The position numbers were made by a program, and so were the translations under genes. A stretch of 11,422 nucleotides of DNA from JBBQSN01 sp038213835 (GTDB lineage: Bacteria > Actinomycetota > Actinomycetes > Actinomycetales > CAWJMD01). Within the stretch, counting starts at the first letter, position 1. Each line of letters begins with the position of its first letter. The notes under the pieces are model-generated. The model was not told the origin of the DNA. It was given only the letters and a program-made list of their open reading frames with translations, and made no database searches. Location: positions 1 to 11,422 of the forward strand of contig JBBQSN010000115.1 in assembly GCA_038213835.1 (NCBI GenBank), read 5' to 3'. Below, piece after piece: positions 1-6,367 of the stretch.

Positions 1-9
1 TCGTCGGCG

Positions 10-1122
10 TCAGCGCCTCCGGTCGCGGAGCAGGGCTCCGACGCCGTCCTCGAGGTCGCCGGCGAGGCCGGCCGGCACCAGGGTCACGCCCGCCGCAGTG
101 CCGACGGCGGCCCACACCAGGGCTACGTCCGCGGCCACCGGGACGGGCTGGTCCAGCACGCCGACCACGTCCTCGGACGACGTCCCCACCTGCTGCGGCC
201 GTCCCGTGGCCCACAGCTGCCTGCCGAGCCCGCCGTCTCGCAGCAGCAGCTCCTCGACCTCCGTGCGCTGCAGGGCCGCCACCACCGCGGCCAGACCGGT
301 GACTGCCCCGCTCGCGCGGGAGCCGGCCGCGCCGAACCGTGCCAGGACCGCCTCGTCCCGGCCTCGGGACGTGCCGTCCAGCACGCGGGTGAGCTCCTGC
401 ACCCGCGCCTGCGGACCACCCTCCCCCAGCGGCCAGGCGAGCCGCACCACCGGAGCAGCGACCTCGGTGCACCGTCCCAGCACAGCCGCGACCGGGCCGT
501 CGGTGCCCACGACCAGGACCAGGTCGGGCCGGTGCCGCCTGACCTGGTCGTCCACCCTGCGCGCTACGCCCGCCACGTCCGCCGGGGCGTCCGGCCCAGC
601 GGGAAGCAGGGTGCGGCTGTGCACCCAGCCACCACCAGGCACCTGCGCCAGGACGTCCCGGTCCTCCAGGACCGTGGCCGCCTCCAGCTCGTTCCCACGA
701 GGGCTCATCACCAGAAGGTGCGTCCCGTTCGCGTCGACCTCGACCAGGAGGCAGGACGTGCTGCGCGCCAGGGCCCGGACCACCGGGACGAGGTCGGGCA
801 CCGGCCCCCAGGTGCTCCGCTCGCCCGGGGGCAGGTCGGGGACCCCGCGCGCGGGCAGCACCTGGTCCAGGAGCACCCCGTCGCCCGAGGCCACCACGAC
901 CCGGTGCGTTCGACCGCCGCGCCGGGTTCGGGAACGGACCACGCCTGACAGCGCCTGCACCAGCCCGTCAGGAGCTCCCATCCTGCTGAGGCGGTCGGCG
1001 TGGGCGACCCAGCGGTTCTCCAGGCCCGGTCCCGCCTCAGAACCGTCGCGGGTGACGTCGGTGCAGACAGTCGCGAACGGTCCGGCGTGATCCGTCAGTC
1101 GCTGCAGCCAGTCCAGTCTCAC
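10..1122 (-). CDS. Vms1/Rv2629-like protein (bacterial archaeo-eukaryotic release factor family, baeRF)
   Basis: The product is about 370 residues and resembles the actinobacterial Rv2629 / Vms1-Ankzf1-like family, relatives of eRF1 thought to act on peptidyl-tRNA or stalled ribosomes, although most bacterial members are uncharacterised. Visible landmarks are the N-terminus LDWLQRLTDHAGPFATVCTD (residues 3-22), a first sheet-rich domain with VVASGDGVLLDQVL (76-89), a central GGGWVHSR loop (163-170), RRHRPDLVLVVGTDGPVAAV (195-214) typical of the middle domain, and a C-terminal L7Ae-like half ending near RDRRR. The GTG at 1122 was chosen because upstream frame-open sequence is low-complexity Arg/Ala/Pro and would run into the yihY gene; it leaves a 28-bp gap after that gene's stop, so the two are probably co-transcribed. 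Only a G-rich stretch is present as a ribosome site. The GGQ/GxxQ hydrolysis motif is not evident. Family assignment is fairly sure, function is not. Confidence 0.8.
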   Translation of the reverse strand: MRLDWLQRLTDHAGPFATVCTDVTRDGSEAGPGLENRWVAHADRLSRMGAPDGLVQALSGVVRSRTRRGGRTHRVVVASGDGVLLDQVLPARGVPDLPPGERSTWGPVPDLVPVVRALARSTSCLLVEVDANGTHLLVMSPRGNELEAATVLEDRDVLAQVPGGGWVHSRTLLPAGPDAPADVAGVARRVDDQVRRHRPDLVLVVGTDGPVAAVLGRCTEVAAPVVRLAWPLGEGGPQARVQELTRVLDGTSRGRDEAVLARFGAAGSRASGAVTGLAAVVAALQRTEVEELLLRDGGLGRQLWATGRPQQVGTSSEDVVGVLDQPVPVAADVALVWAAVGTAAGVTLVPAGLAGDLEDGVGALLRDRRR

Positions 1123-1150
1123 GCCCGCCCCCGCCCGGCGACGAGCACCG

Positions 1151-2206
1151 TCAGCCAACCTCCGTGCGGAGGCGGCGAGCACGCTCGAGGTCGGCCTCCT
1201 CCTTGGCGGCGCGCTTGTCGCTCGCCCGGGTGTCGCGCGGCGGCAGCTGCAGCGTCCTCTCGGCGCCCAGACCGGCCTGCAGCTCGCGGGCACGCTCGAC
1301 CTCGGAGTCCACCTCGGCCCCGAGGAGCAGTGCGAGGTTGGTGATCCAGAGCCAGAGCAGGAAGACCACGACGCCGGCGAGGGACCCGTACGTGGCGTCG
1401 TAGCTGGAGAAGTTCGCCACGTAGACCGCGAACAGGGCCGAGGCCACCAGCCAGATCAGCAGCGCCACGACGGCACCCACGCTCATCCACCGGAACCGGG
1501 GCTGGCGCACGTTCGGGGTCGCGTAGTAGAGCAGGGCCACCAGGACCACGACCACGAGCGCCAGCAGCGGCCACTTGGCGATGCCCCAGACGGTCACGGC
1601 GACGTCGCCCAGCCCGACCGCGTCACCGACCGCCTGCGCCACCGGGCCGCTGACGACCAGGACGACCAGCGCGACCGCCACCAGCAGCAGGCTGACGACC
1701 GTGACCAGCAGCATCACAGGGCGCAGCTTCCAGAACGGCCGGCCCTCGTCGATCTCGTAGACGCGGTTCATCGCCCGACCGAAGGCGGACACGTATCCGG
1801 ACGCGGACCACAGGGCCCCGAGGAGCCCTGTGACCAGGGCGAGCCCGGCGGCGGGCGAGTCCGTCAGGTCGGTGAGGACCGGCGCGAGCGCGCCCGCGGC
1901 ACCGCCGGGGGCCACCTGCCCGACGAGGTCGACCAGGGTGTCGACCACCTCGTCGGACCGGCCGACCAGACCCAGCAGGGACACCAGCGCCAGCAGCGCC
2001 GGGAACATCGCCAGCACCGCGTAGTACGTCAGCGCGGCGGCGATGTCGGTGCACTGGTCCTTGCCGAACTCGCGCAGCACGCTGCGCGCCGCGTACTTCC
2101 ACGACGGCGCCCCGAGCTCGCTCGGGGAGTCGGGCTTGCGGTCGTCCTCCGGGTCGGGGGCGTCCGTACGGTCTCGGCTGGCGGCCTGGTCGGGTCCGGC
2201 GGTCAT
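1151..2206 (-). CDS. YihY/BrkB-family integral membrane protein
   Basis: A 351-residue polytopic inner-membrane protein of the YihY (formerly 'ribonuclease BN' or BrkB) family, whose transport role is unproven. After an acidic/polar cytoplasmic N-tail (1-35) comes the family signature region with AALTYYAVLAMFPALLALVS (residues 57-76), then WSASGYVSAFGRAMNRVYE (about 113-131). Hydrophobic spans lie near 55-82, 105-120, 163-188, 208-228, 240-265 and 277-296, and the motif YYATPNVRQPRFRW sits near 227-240. The tail from about 298 is strongly charged (KRAAKEEADLERARR) and cytoplasmic, probably helical. ATG 2206 was preferred; an in-frame GTG at 2218 would add four residues (VPDP), and neither has a clear Shine-Dalgarno. 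It lies 60 bp downstream of the methyltransferase stop (48 bp if the GTG is used) and 28 bp before the Vms1-like gene. The name 'ribonuclease BN' should not be transferred. Confidence 0.9.
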   Translation of the reverse strand: MTAGPDQAASRDRTDAPDPEDDRKPDSPSELGAPSWKYAARSVLREFGKDQCTDIAAALTYYAVLAMFPALLALVSLLGLVGRSDEVVDTLVDLVGQVAPGGAAGALAPVLTDLTDSPAAGLALVTGLLGALWSASGYVSAFGRAMNRVYEIDEGRPFWKLRPVMLLVTVVSLLLVAVALVVLVVSGPVAQAVGDAVGLGDVAVTVWGIAKWPLLALVVVVLVALLYYATPNVRQPRFRWMSVGAVVALLIWLVASALFAVYVANFSSYDATYGSLAGVVVFLLWLWITNLALLLGAEVDSEVERARELQAGLGAERTLQLPPRDTRASDKRAAKEEADLERARRLRTEVG

Positions 2207-2266
2207 CGGGTCGGGCACGTCGGGCTGGGCGTCTGCATGACAGGGCCCTACCCCGGTCGGAGGGAC

Positions 2267-2953
2267 TCACACGTCGAGCACGGGGCCTTGATCGCCACCG
2301 GCGCCAGGCACCTGGCGGCGGTGGGCCAGCACCACGGTGTCGGTCAGCGTGTACGTGATGCCGTCCTGGCCGTGCTCGCGGGTCTGAGGTGCCGCCACCT
2401 CGACGGTCCAGCCGTCCGGGTCGAGGGCACCGACGACGGCCTCCGGCAGCATCAGCAGGTGCGCGAAGCGCTCGTCGCGCAGACCGGTCGCCATGTCGTC
2501 GGGGTGGTGGGCGACGACGAACAGGGTCCCGCCGGGGCGCACGGATGCCGCGATCCGTCCGTACACGTGCAGCAGGTCCGTCCGCAGGACGTGCACGTAC
2601 GACGCACAGACCAGGTCGAACCCCTGCGGCAGAACAGGATCCGCAAGCAGGTCGACCTGCACCCACGACGTGCGACCGACGACGTCCGCCGCGCTCGCAT
2701 GCGCGGCGGCCCGGTCCAGGGCGACGCCCGAGACGTCGACACCGGTGACCGTCCAGCCCTGCCCGGCGAGCCACACGGCGTCGGCGCCCTCCCCGCAGCC
2801 GACGTCGAGCGCCGTCCCGCCGCCGTCCGGCTGCAGGTCCCCCAGCTGCTCGACCAGTCGCTGGTTGGGCCGGCCCGACCAGACCCGCGTGGAGCCTAGG
2901 TAGCGCTCGTCCCAGAACTCCTCGGTGAACATCGTCCGCTCGTCGTCGCTCAT
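2267..2953 (-). CDS. Class I SAM-dependent methyltransferase (TehB/Methyltransf_25-like)
   Basis: A 228-residue soluble Rossmann-fold methyltransferase. The SAM-binding motif I is ALDVGCGEGADAVWLA (48-63), the acidic residue ending strand 2 is in GVDVSG (71-76), and the post-II region reads FDLVCASYVHVL (112-123). GGTLFVVAHHP (141-151) follows the fourth strand. The N-terminal FWDERYLGS...VWSGRPN (13-30) is typical of a large actinobacterial group of small-molecule methyltransferases distantly related to TehB and thiopurine methyltransferase; no substrate can be assigned from sequence. The ATG at 2953 has no upstream ribosome site but lies 6 nt after a -10-like CATCGT, so the message is probably leaderless. 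The promoter spacer holds a perfect palindrome, so the gene is probably switched by a MerR-family or other dimeric regulator encoded outside the window. It is first of a likely three-gene unit with the YihY and Vms1-like genes. Confidence 0.88.
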   Translation of the reverse strand: MSDDERTMFTEEFWDERYLGSTRVWSGRPNQRLVEQLGDLQPDGGGTALDVGCGEGADAVWLAGQGWTVTGVDVSGVALDRAAAHASAADVVGRTSWVQVDLLADPVLPQGFDLVCASYVHVLRTDLLHVYGRIAASVRPGGTLFVVAHHPDDMATGLRDERFAHLLMLPEAVVGALDPDGWTVEVAAPQTREHGQDGITYTLTDTVVLAHRRQVPGAGGDQGPVLDV

Positions 2954-2959
2954 GGCACC

Positions 2960-2990
2960 ACGATGCGGTTTCAGGTCGACCTGAAGTCAA
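2960..2990 (-). promoter_or_regulatory. Putative MerR-type promoter/operator for the methyltransferase gene
   Basis: Read on the minus strand, TTGACT (2990-2985) is followed by a 19-bp spacer and CATCGT (2965-2960), then 6 nt to the ATG. The perfect 16-bp palindrome TTCAGGTCGACCTGAA (2985-2970) overlaps the last base of the -35 and fills most of the spacer. An over-long 19-bp spacer carrying a dyad is the known layout of MerR/SoxR-family activated promoters such as that of merT, which also has TTGACT. The -10 element is weak (A, T and T match TATAAT), as expected for an activator-dependent promoter. Start of transcription would fall at the ATG itself. Which regulator binds is inference; no such gene is in the window. 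Confidence 0.6.
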
Positions 2991-3065
2991 GACGGTCGCC
3001 CATCGAGCCGGCCCGAGCGGTGGATCGTCACGCGATGGTCAGACCCCGGCGCTCGCGCGTGCCGG

Positions 3066-3686
3066 TCAGGACCGGGCGGTCGCTGGAGCGTCGACGAGTA
3101 GCACCAGCAGCGTGCGGGGGCCGTGCACCCCTTCGACCCGTTGCAGCTCGATGTCGCTGGTGGCCGAGGGGCCGCTGATCCAGGTCTGGGGCCGGGCCGG
3201 GTCCAGCAGTGCCACCGCCTCGGGGAGGGTGCCGACGACCTGGTCGGCCAGCACCACGCAGACGTGCAGGTCGGGAACCAGACTCAGCGCGCGACGACCC
3301 TGCCCCGGCCCGTGGTCGAGCACGATCGTTCCCGTCACGGCGACCGCGACGGTCGCGGTGGTGACCACCGCGTCGAGCCGGTCGAGCTCGGTGGCGGTCT
3401 GACCCGCGTCGCGCACGCCATCGACCGGCCAGGGCAGGCCGTCCGGGACGATGACCATCATCCCGTCCAGCATCTCGCGCAGTCGATGCTCTACATCGTC
3501 TGCAGCACAACGGGTCACGGTGGCCCGGTACTCGGCGACCCGTTCCGCGAACAGGTCGACGAGGGCCGTCCCGGTCTCGGCCACGCGGAGGGACCGGTAC
3601 CCGCGAGGCACGACCGGCCGACCCTCCGGCCCCTGTGCCAGAGCGGCTCTCACGGCCGCCAGGACGTCGTCGCGCGCTGACATCAT
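3066..3686 (-). CDS. lutC: LUD-domain lactate utilisation protein C (LutC/YkgG)
   Basis: The product is 206 residues, close to the usual length of LutC, the small LUD-domain (DUF162) subunit of the LutABC complex that oxidises L-lactate to pyruvate in the cytoplasm. The conserved core is visible as TGTIVLDHGPGQGRRALSLV (118-137), then PDLHVCVV (138-145), and SGPSATSDIELQRVEGVHGP (171-190), the family's C-terminal signature. It carries no Fe-S cysteine cluster, as expected. The start is taken at ATG 3686, whose ATGA overlaps the lutB stop; a second ATG follows immediately (protein would begin MSARDD), so either may be used. It is the last gene of the lut set; 112 bp then separate it from the next start, with no convincing hairpin terminator. 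No LutR or other regulator gene lies beside it. Confidence 0.92.
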   Translation of the reverse strand: MMSARDDVLAAVRAALAQGPEGRPVVPRGYRSLRVAETGTALVDLFAERVAEYRATVTRCAADDVEHRLREMLDGMMVIVPDGLPWPVDGVRDAGQTATELDRLDAVVTTATVAVAVTGTIVLDHGPGQGRRALSLVPDLHVCVVLADQVVGTLPEAVALLDPARPQTWISGPSATSDIELQRVEGVHGPRTLLVLLVDAPATARS

Positions 3687-5164
3687 CGGTCGCCGTGTCG
3701 GCCGGTCCGGGCCCACCAGGTGCGGAACGACTCGGGGGCCGGGGCCGGCAGGTCGCGTGCGCCGGTCCAGGCCGCGCCCGGCCCGGGCAGCCGCCCCAGC
3801 CCGGGGCGACCACCGGGCAGCGTGGTCCGGCCGAGTCGTCCGACCACCCGACCGACCAACCCCGACACGCGCTCCACCGCCGCCAGGCGCTCGGCCCGGC
3901 CCAGCACCCAGCCGGCGGACCGCATCGCCACGGCCTCCGGCGAGGGCGGGCCGGGGCGGTGGGCGTCGACCACCTGCGAGCGCAGGTCGACCAGGACGGT
4001 GGGGATGTCGATCCGGACCGGGCAGACCTCGAAGCACGCACCGCAGAGACTGGAGGCGAACGGCAGCGAGTCGGTCTGTGCGTCGACCCCGACACCCTTG
4101 AGCAACGGGTTGAGGATCGCCCCGATCGGGCCCGGGTAGACCGACCCGTAGGCATGGCCACCCGTGCGCTCGTACACCGGGCAGACGTTGAGGCAGGCCG
4201 AGCACCGGATGCAGCGCAGCGCCTGACGCCCCACCTCGTCCGCCAGGGCCCGGGTCCGGCCGTTGTCCAGCAGGACCACGTGCACCTCCTGCGGCCCGTC
4301 GCCGGGCGTGACGCCGGACCAGGTCGAGGTGTACGGGTTCATCCGCTCACCGGTGGAGGACCGGGGCAGGGTCTGCAGGAAGACGTCGAGGTCGGCCCAG
4401 GTGGGCAGCACCTTCTCGATGCCCACCACGCTGACGAGCACCTCGGGGAGCGTGAGGCACATCCGGCCGTTGCCCTCGGACTCGACCACCACCAGGGTGC
4501 CGGAGTCGGCGACCGCGAAGTTCGCGCCGCTGACGGCGACCTTCGCCCGCAGGAACTTCTCCCGCAGGTGGCTGCGTGCCGCCGCGGCCAGCTCGGCCGG
4601 TCGGTCGGTGAGGCCCTCCGGCGCCGCCCTTCCGGCAGAACCCATCTCGCGGACGAAGATCTCGCGGATCTCGGACCGGTTGCGGTGGATCGCCGGCACC
4701 AGGATGTGGGAGGGCAGGTCGTCCCCGAGCTGGACGATGAGCTCGGCCAGGTCGGTCTCCCACGCAGCCACGCCGCGGGCGGCGAGCGCCTCGTTCAGCC
4801 CGATCTCCTGCGTGGCCAGCGACTTGACCTTGACCACCTCGTCGACCCCGTGCGCCCGGGCGACCTCGGCCACGACCGCGCAGGCCTCCGCGGCGTCGCG
4901 GGCCCAGTGCACCGTGGCTCCCGCCGCCTGCAGGGAGGTCTCCAGCTGCACCAGGTAGCGGTCGAGGTCGAGCAGCACCTCGTCCTTGATCGCCGCCCCT
5001 GCCTCGCGCAGCTCCTCCCACTCGTCGACCTCGTCGACCACCGCCGCGCGCTTCGCCCGGATCGTGGCGGTGGCGTGCGCCAGGTTGCGCCGGAGCTGGC
5101 TGTCCGCCAGGGCCTCACGCGCGGCGACCGGGAAGGCCGGCATGCCGACGAAGGAGCGGCTCAC
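3683..5164 (-). CDS. lutB: Lactate utilisation iron-sulfur protein LutB (YkgF), LUD domain plus ferredoxin-type domain
   Basis: A 493-residue cytoplasmic subunit of the LutABC L-lactate oxidation system. The LUD domain spans about 55-300, with VKVKSLATQEIGLNEAL (111-127), HRNRSEIREIF (160-170), SGANFAVADSGTLVVVESEG (212-231) and the LTLPEVLVSVVGIEK segment (237-251). The Fe-S module has C318-x2-C321-x2-C324-x3-C328-P and C374-x2-C377-x3-C381-P, the seven-cysteine pattern usual in LutB/YkgF. The C-terminal extension (about 400-493) is Pro/Gly/Arg-rich and ends in the WWARTGRHGDR region. GTG 5164 is chosen because its GTGA overlaps the lutA stop; an internal ATG at 5143 would shorten it by seven residues. 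It overlaps lutC by the 4-base ATGA, so lutA-lutB-lutC are translationally coupled. No damage or missing key residue was seen. Confidence 0.95.
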   Translation of the reverse strand: MSRSFVGMPAFPVAAREALADSQLRRNLAHATATIRAKRAAVVDEVDEWEELREAGAAIKDEVLLDLDRYLVQLETSLQAAGATVHWARDAAEACAVVAEVARAHGVDEVVKVKSLATQEIGLNEALAARGVAAWETDLAELIVQLGDDLPSHILVPAIHRNRSEIREIFVREMGSAGRAAPEGLTDRPAELAAAARSHLREKFLRAKVAVSGANFAVADSGTLVVVESEGNGRMCLTLPEVLVSVVGIEKVLPTWADLDVFLQTLPRSSTGERMNPYTSTWSGVTPGDGPQEVHVVLLDNGRTRALADEVGRQALRCIRCSACLNVCPVYERTGGHAYGSVYPGPIGAILNPLLKGVGVDAQTDSLPFASSLCGACFEVCPVRIDIPTVLVDLRSQVVDAHRPGPPSPEAVAMRSAGWVLGRAERLAAVERVSGLVGRVVGRLGRTTLPGGRPGLGRLPGPGAAWTGARDLPAPAPESFRTWWARTGRHGDR

Positions 5165-5901
5165 GACGCTGCTCCCTCGGTCGAGGCGAGGACCTCGGCC
5201 AGGTGCATCACGCGCACCCCCGCGCGTTGGCGCGAGAGCAGCCCACCCACGTGCATGAGGCACGAGCTGTCGCCGGCCACCAGCACCTCGGCCCCCGTCT
5301 CCCGCACGTGCCGGGCCTTGTCCGCGCCCATCGCCACGGACGTGTCGGCGTTCTTGACGGCGAAGGTCCCGCCGAACCCGCAGCACTCCTGCGCCGAGGG
5401 CAGCTCGACCAGCTCGATGCCGCGCACCGCCCGCAGCAGCCGGGTGGGCCGGTCGCCCACACCGATCATCCGCAGCGAGTGGCAGGTCGGGTGGTAGGTC
5501 ACCCGGTGAGGGAACGACGCCCCGACGTCCTCGACGCCGAGGACGTCGACGAGGAGCTCGCTGAGGTCGTAGACGTGCGGAGAGACCTCGGCGACGGCCC
5601 GCTGCAGGGACGGGTCCCCGCTGCGCCGGGCGACCACCGCGTGCTGGTGCCGTACCGAACCCGCGCACGACCCGGACGGTGCCACCACGGCGTCATAGCC
5701 GGCGAAGGCGTCGACGAAGGTGCGGACCACCGGCACGGCCTCGTCCAGGTACCCGCTGTTGACCATCGGCTGAGCGCAGCAGGTCTGCGCCGCGGGGAAC
5801 TCGACGTCGACGCCCAGTCGCCGCAGCACCGTCACGACCGCCTTCCCCGTGTCGGGGAAGAGCACGTCGTTCAGGCACGTGACCATGAGCGCGACCTTCA
5901 T
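5161..5901 (-). CDS. lutA: Lactate utilisation Fe-S/CCG-domain protein LutA (YkgE)
   Basis: The product is 246 residues, the normal LutA/YkgE size, and consists of two cysteine-rich CCG (DUF224) domains that bind Fe-S clusters in the lactate oxidase complex. Domain 1 has C9, C41-C42 (TCCAQPMVNSGY) and C79 (SGSCAGSVRHQH); domain 2 has C140 (YHPTCHSLRM), C173-C174 (ECCGFGGTFAVKN) and C214 (DSSCLMH). The ATG at 5901 gives the family N-terminus MKVALMVTCLNDVLFPD. That ATG overlaps a TGA ending the rhamnulokinase remnant upstream (ATGA), so the original rhaB-lutA junction appears preserved. The gene has no clear promoter of its own and may depend on read-through from the glycosyltransferase/ABC/kinase operon. 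In rhamnose users this complex removes lactate made from lactaldehyde; here, with the kinase broken, it probably handles free lactate if it is expressed. Confidence 0.95.
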   Translation of the reverse strand: MKVALMVTCLNDVLFPDTGKAVVTVLRRLGVDVEFPAAQTCCAQPMVNSGYLDEAVPVVRTFVDAFAGYDAVVAPSGSCAGSVRHQHAVVARRSGDPSLQRAVAEVSPHVYDLSELLVDVLGVEDVGASFPHRVTYHPTCHSLRMIGVGDRPTRLLRAVRGIELVELPSAQECCGFGGTFAVKNADTSVAMGADKARHVRETGAEVLVAGDSSCLMHVGGLLSRQRAGVRVMHLAEVLASTEGAAS

Positions 5902-6367
5902 CGTCGCCGTCCGGGGCGGTAGGTGACCAGCTCGTGCGTGGCGGCGACCAGGGTAGGCATCGCCTCGAGGTCGCCGCAGGCCCGGCAGAGCAGGGCGTTC
6001 TTCGCTACCCCACCGACGACGTGCACGGTCCGCACCGTACGCCCGAACCGGGTGGCGGCGCCGTCCAGGGCGCGAACGAACGTCTCCACCAGGCTGTGCA
6101 CGATGCTGCCGACCAGCTCCGGTCGCGACCCGGGCACCGGCTGCCCGTGCTCCCTGCACCAGGCCGCGATGCGGTCCGGGTCCTGGACGTCGAACAGGTG
6201 CGGCCGTCGACGCCGCCCTCGCTGGTGAGGTTCGCTGCCCTGGCCTTCGGGCTCAGGACTGGCGTCCAGAGCTCGATCCCGGCCAGCCCCAAGGTGCCGC
6301 AGGAGACGAAGGCGGGCCCCAGCGACACCGTCCACTCCCGTGGCACGTTCGCGGTGACCAGCCTCCA
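5898..6367 (-). pseudogene. rhaB: Rhamnulokinase (RhaB) remnant, N-terminally truncated, frameshifted and internally deleted
   Basis: Two reading frames carry pieces of an FGGY-type rhamnulokinase. Frame A (6358-6197, 54 codons) has FVSCGTLGLAGIEL and ARAANLTSEGGVDGRT, matching the family's SSGTWSLVGVEL and NFTNEGGVDG segments. At about 6195-6202 the match jumps to frame B (6200-5898, about 100 codons): FDVQDPDRIAAWCREHGQPV, then RPELVGSIVHSLVETFVRAL, VHVVGGVAKNALLC and the C-terminal DLEAMPTLVAATHELVTYRP. From memory of the family (about 480 residues), the N-terminal half is gone, some 50 residues are missing at the frame switch, a few before RIAAW, and about 35-40 after NALLC. Frame A is in the same frame as the upstream kinase and starts straight after its stop. 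Frame B is open from GTG 6371 to the TGA at 5898, encoding 157 residues, of which only the last 100 are rhaB-like. It cannot be an active kinase: the nucleotide-binding N-domain is absent. Confidence 0.85.

Noticed and set aside
1122..1293. N-terminal extension of the Vms1-like gene up to 1293
   Set aside because: The added residues are Arg/Ala/Pro-rich, would overlap the end of the YihY gene by over 100 bases, and precede the family-like start LDWLQRL.
2203..2238. Short minus-strand frame (MQTPSPTCPTR) whose stop overlaps the ATG of the YihY gene
   Set aside because: The ATGA overlap is suggestive of a leader peptide, but there is no good ribosome site and an 11-codon frame this short is expected by chance. 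It mildly favours the 2206 start of the YihY gene and nothing more.
2242..2249. Palindrome AGGGCCCT in the gap between the methyltransferase and YihY genes
   Set aside because: Eight bases, common by chance in GC-rich DNA, and not placed with any promoter element.
2991..3065. Possible terminator hairpin after lutC
   Set aside because: Only short stems (about 5 bp, with mismatches or a large loop) and no T-run were found, so I do not call one.
3635..5497. 620-codon open frame on the plus strand opposite lutB and lutA
   Set aside because: No recognisable motif, strongly biased composition, and full overlap with genes whose cysteine clusters and LUD signatures are unmistakable.
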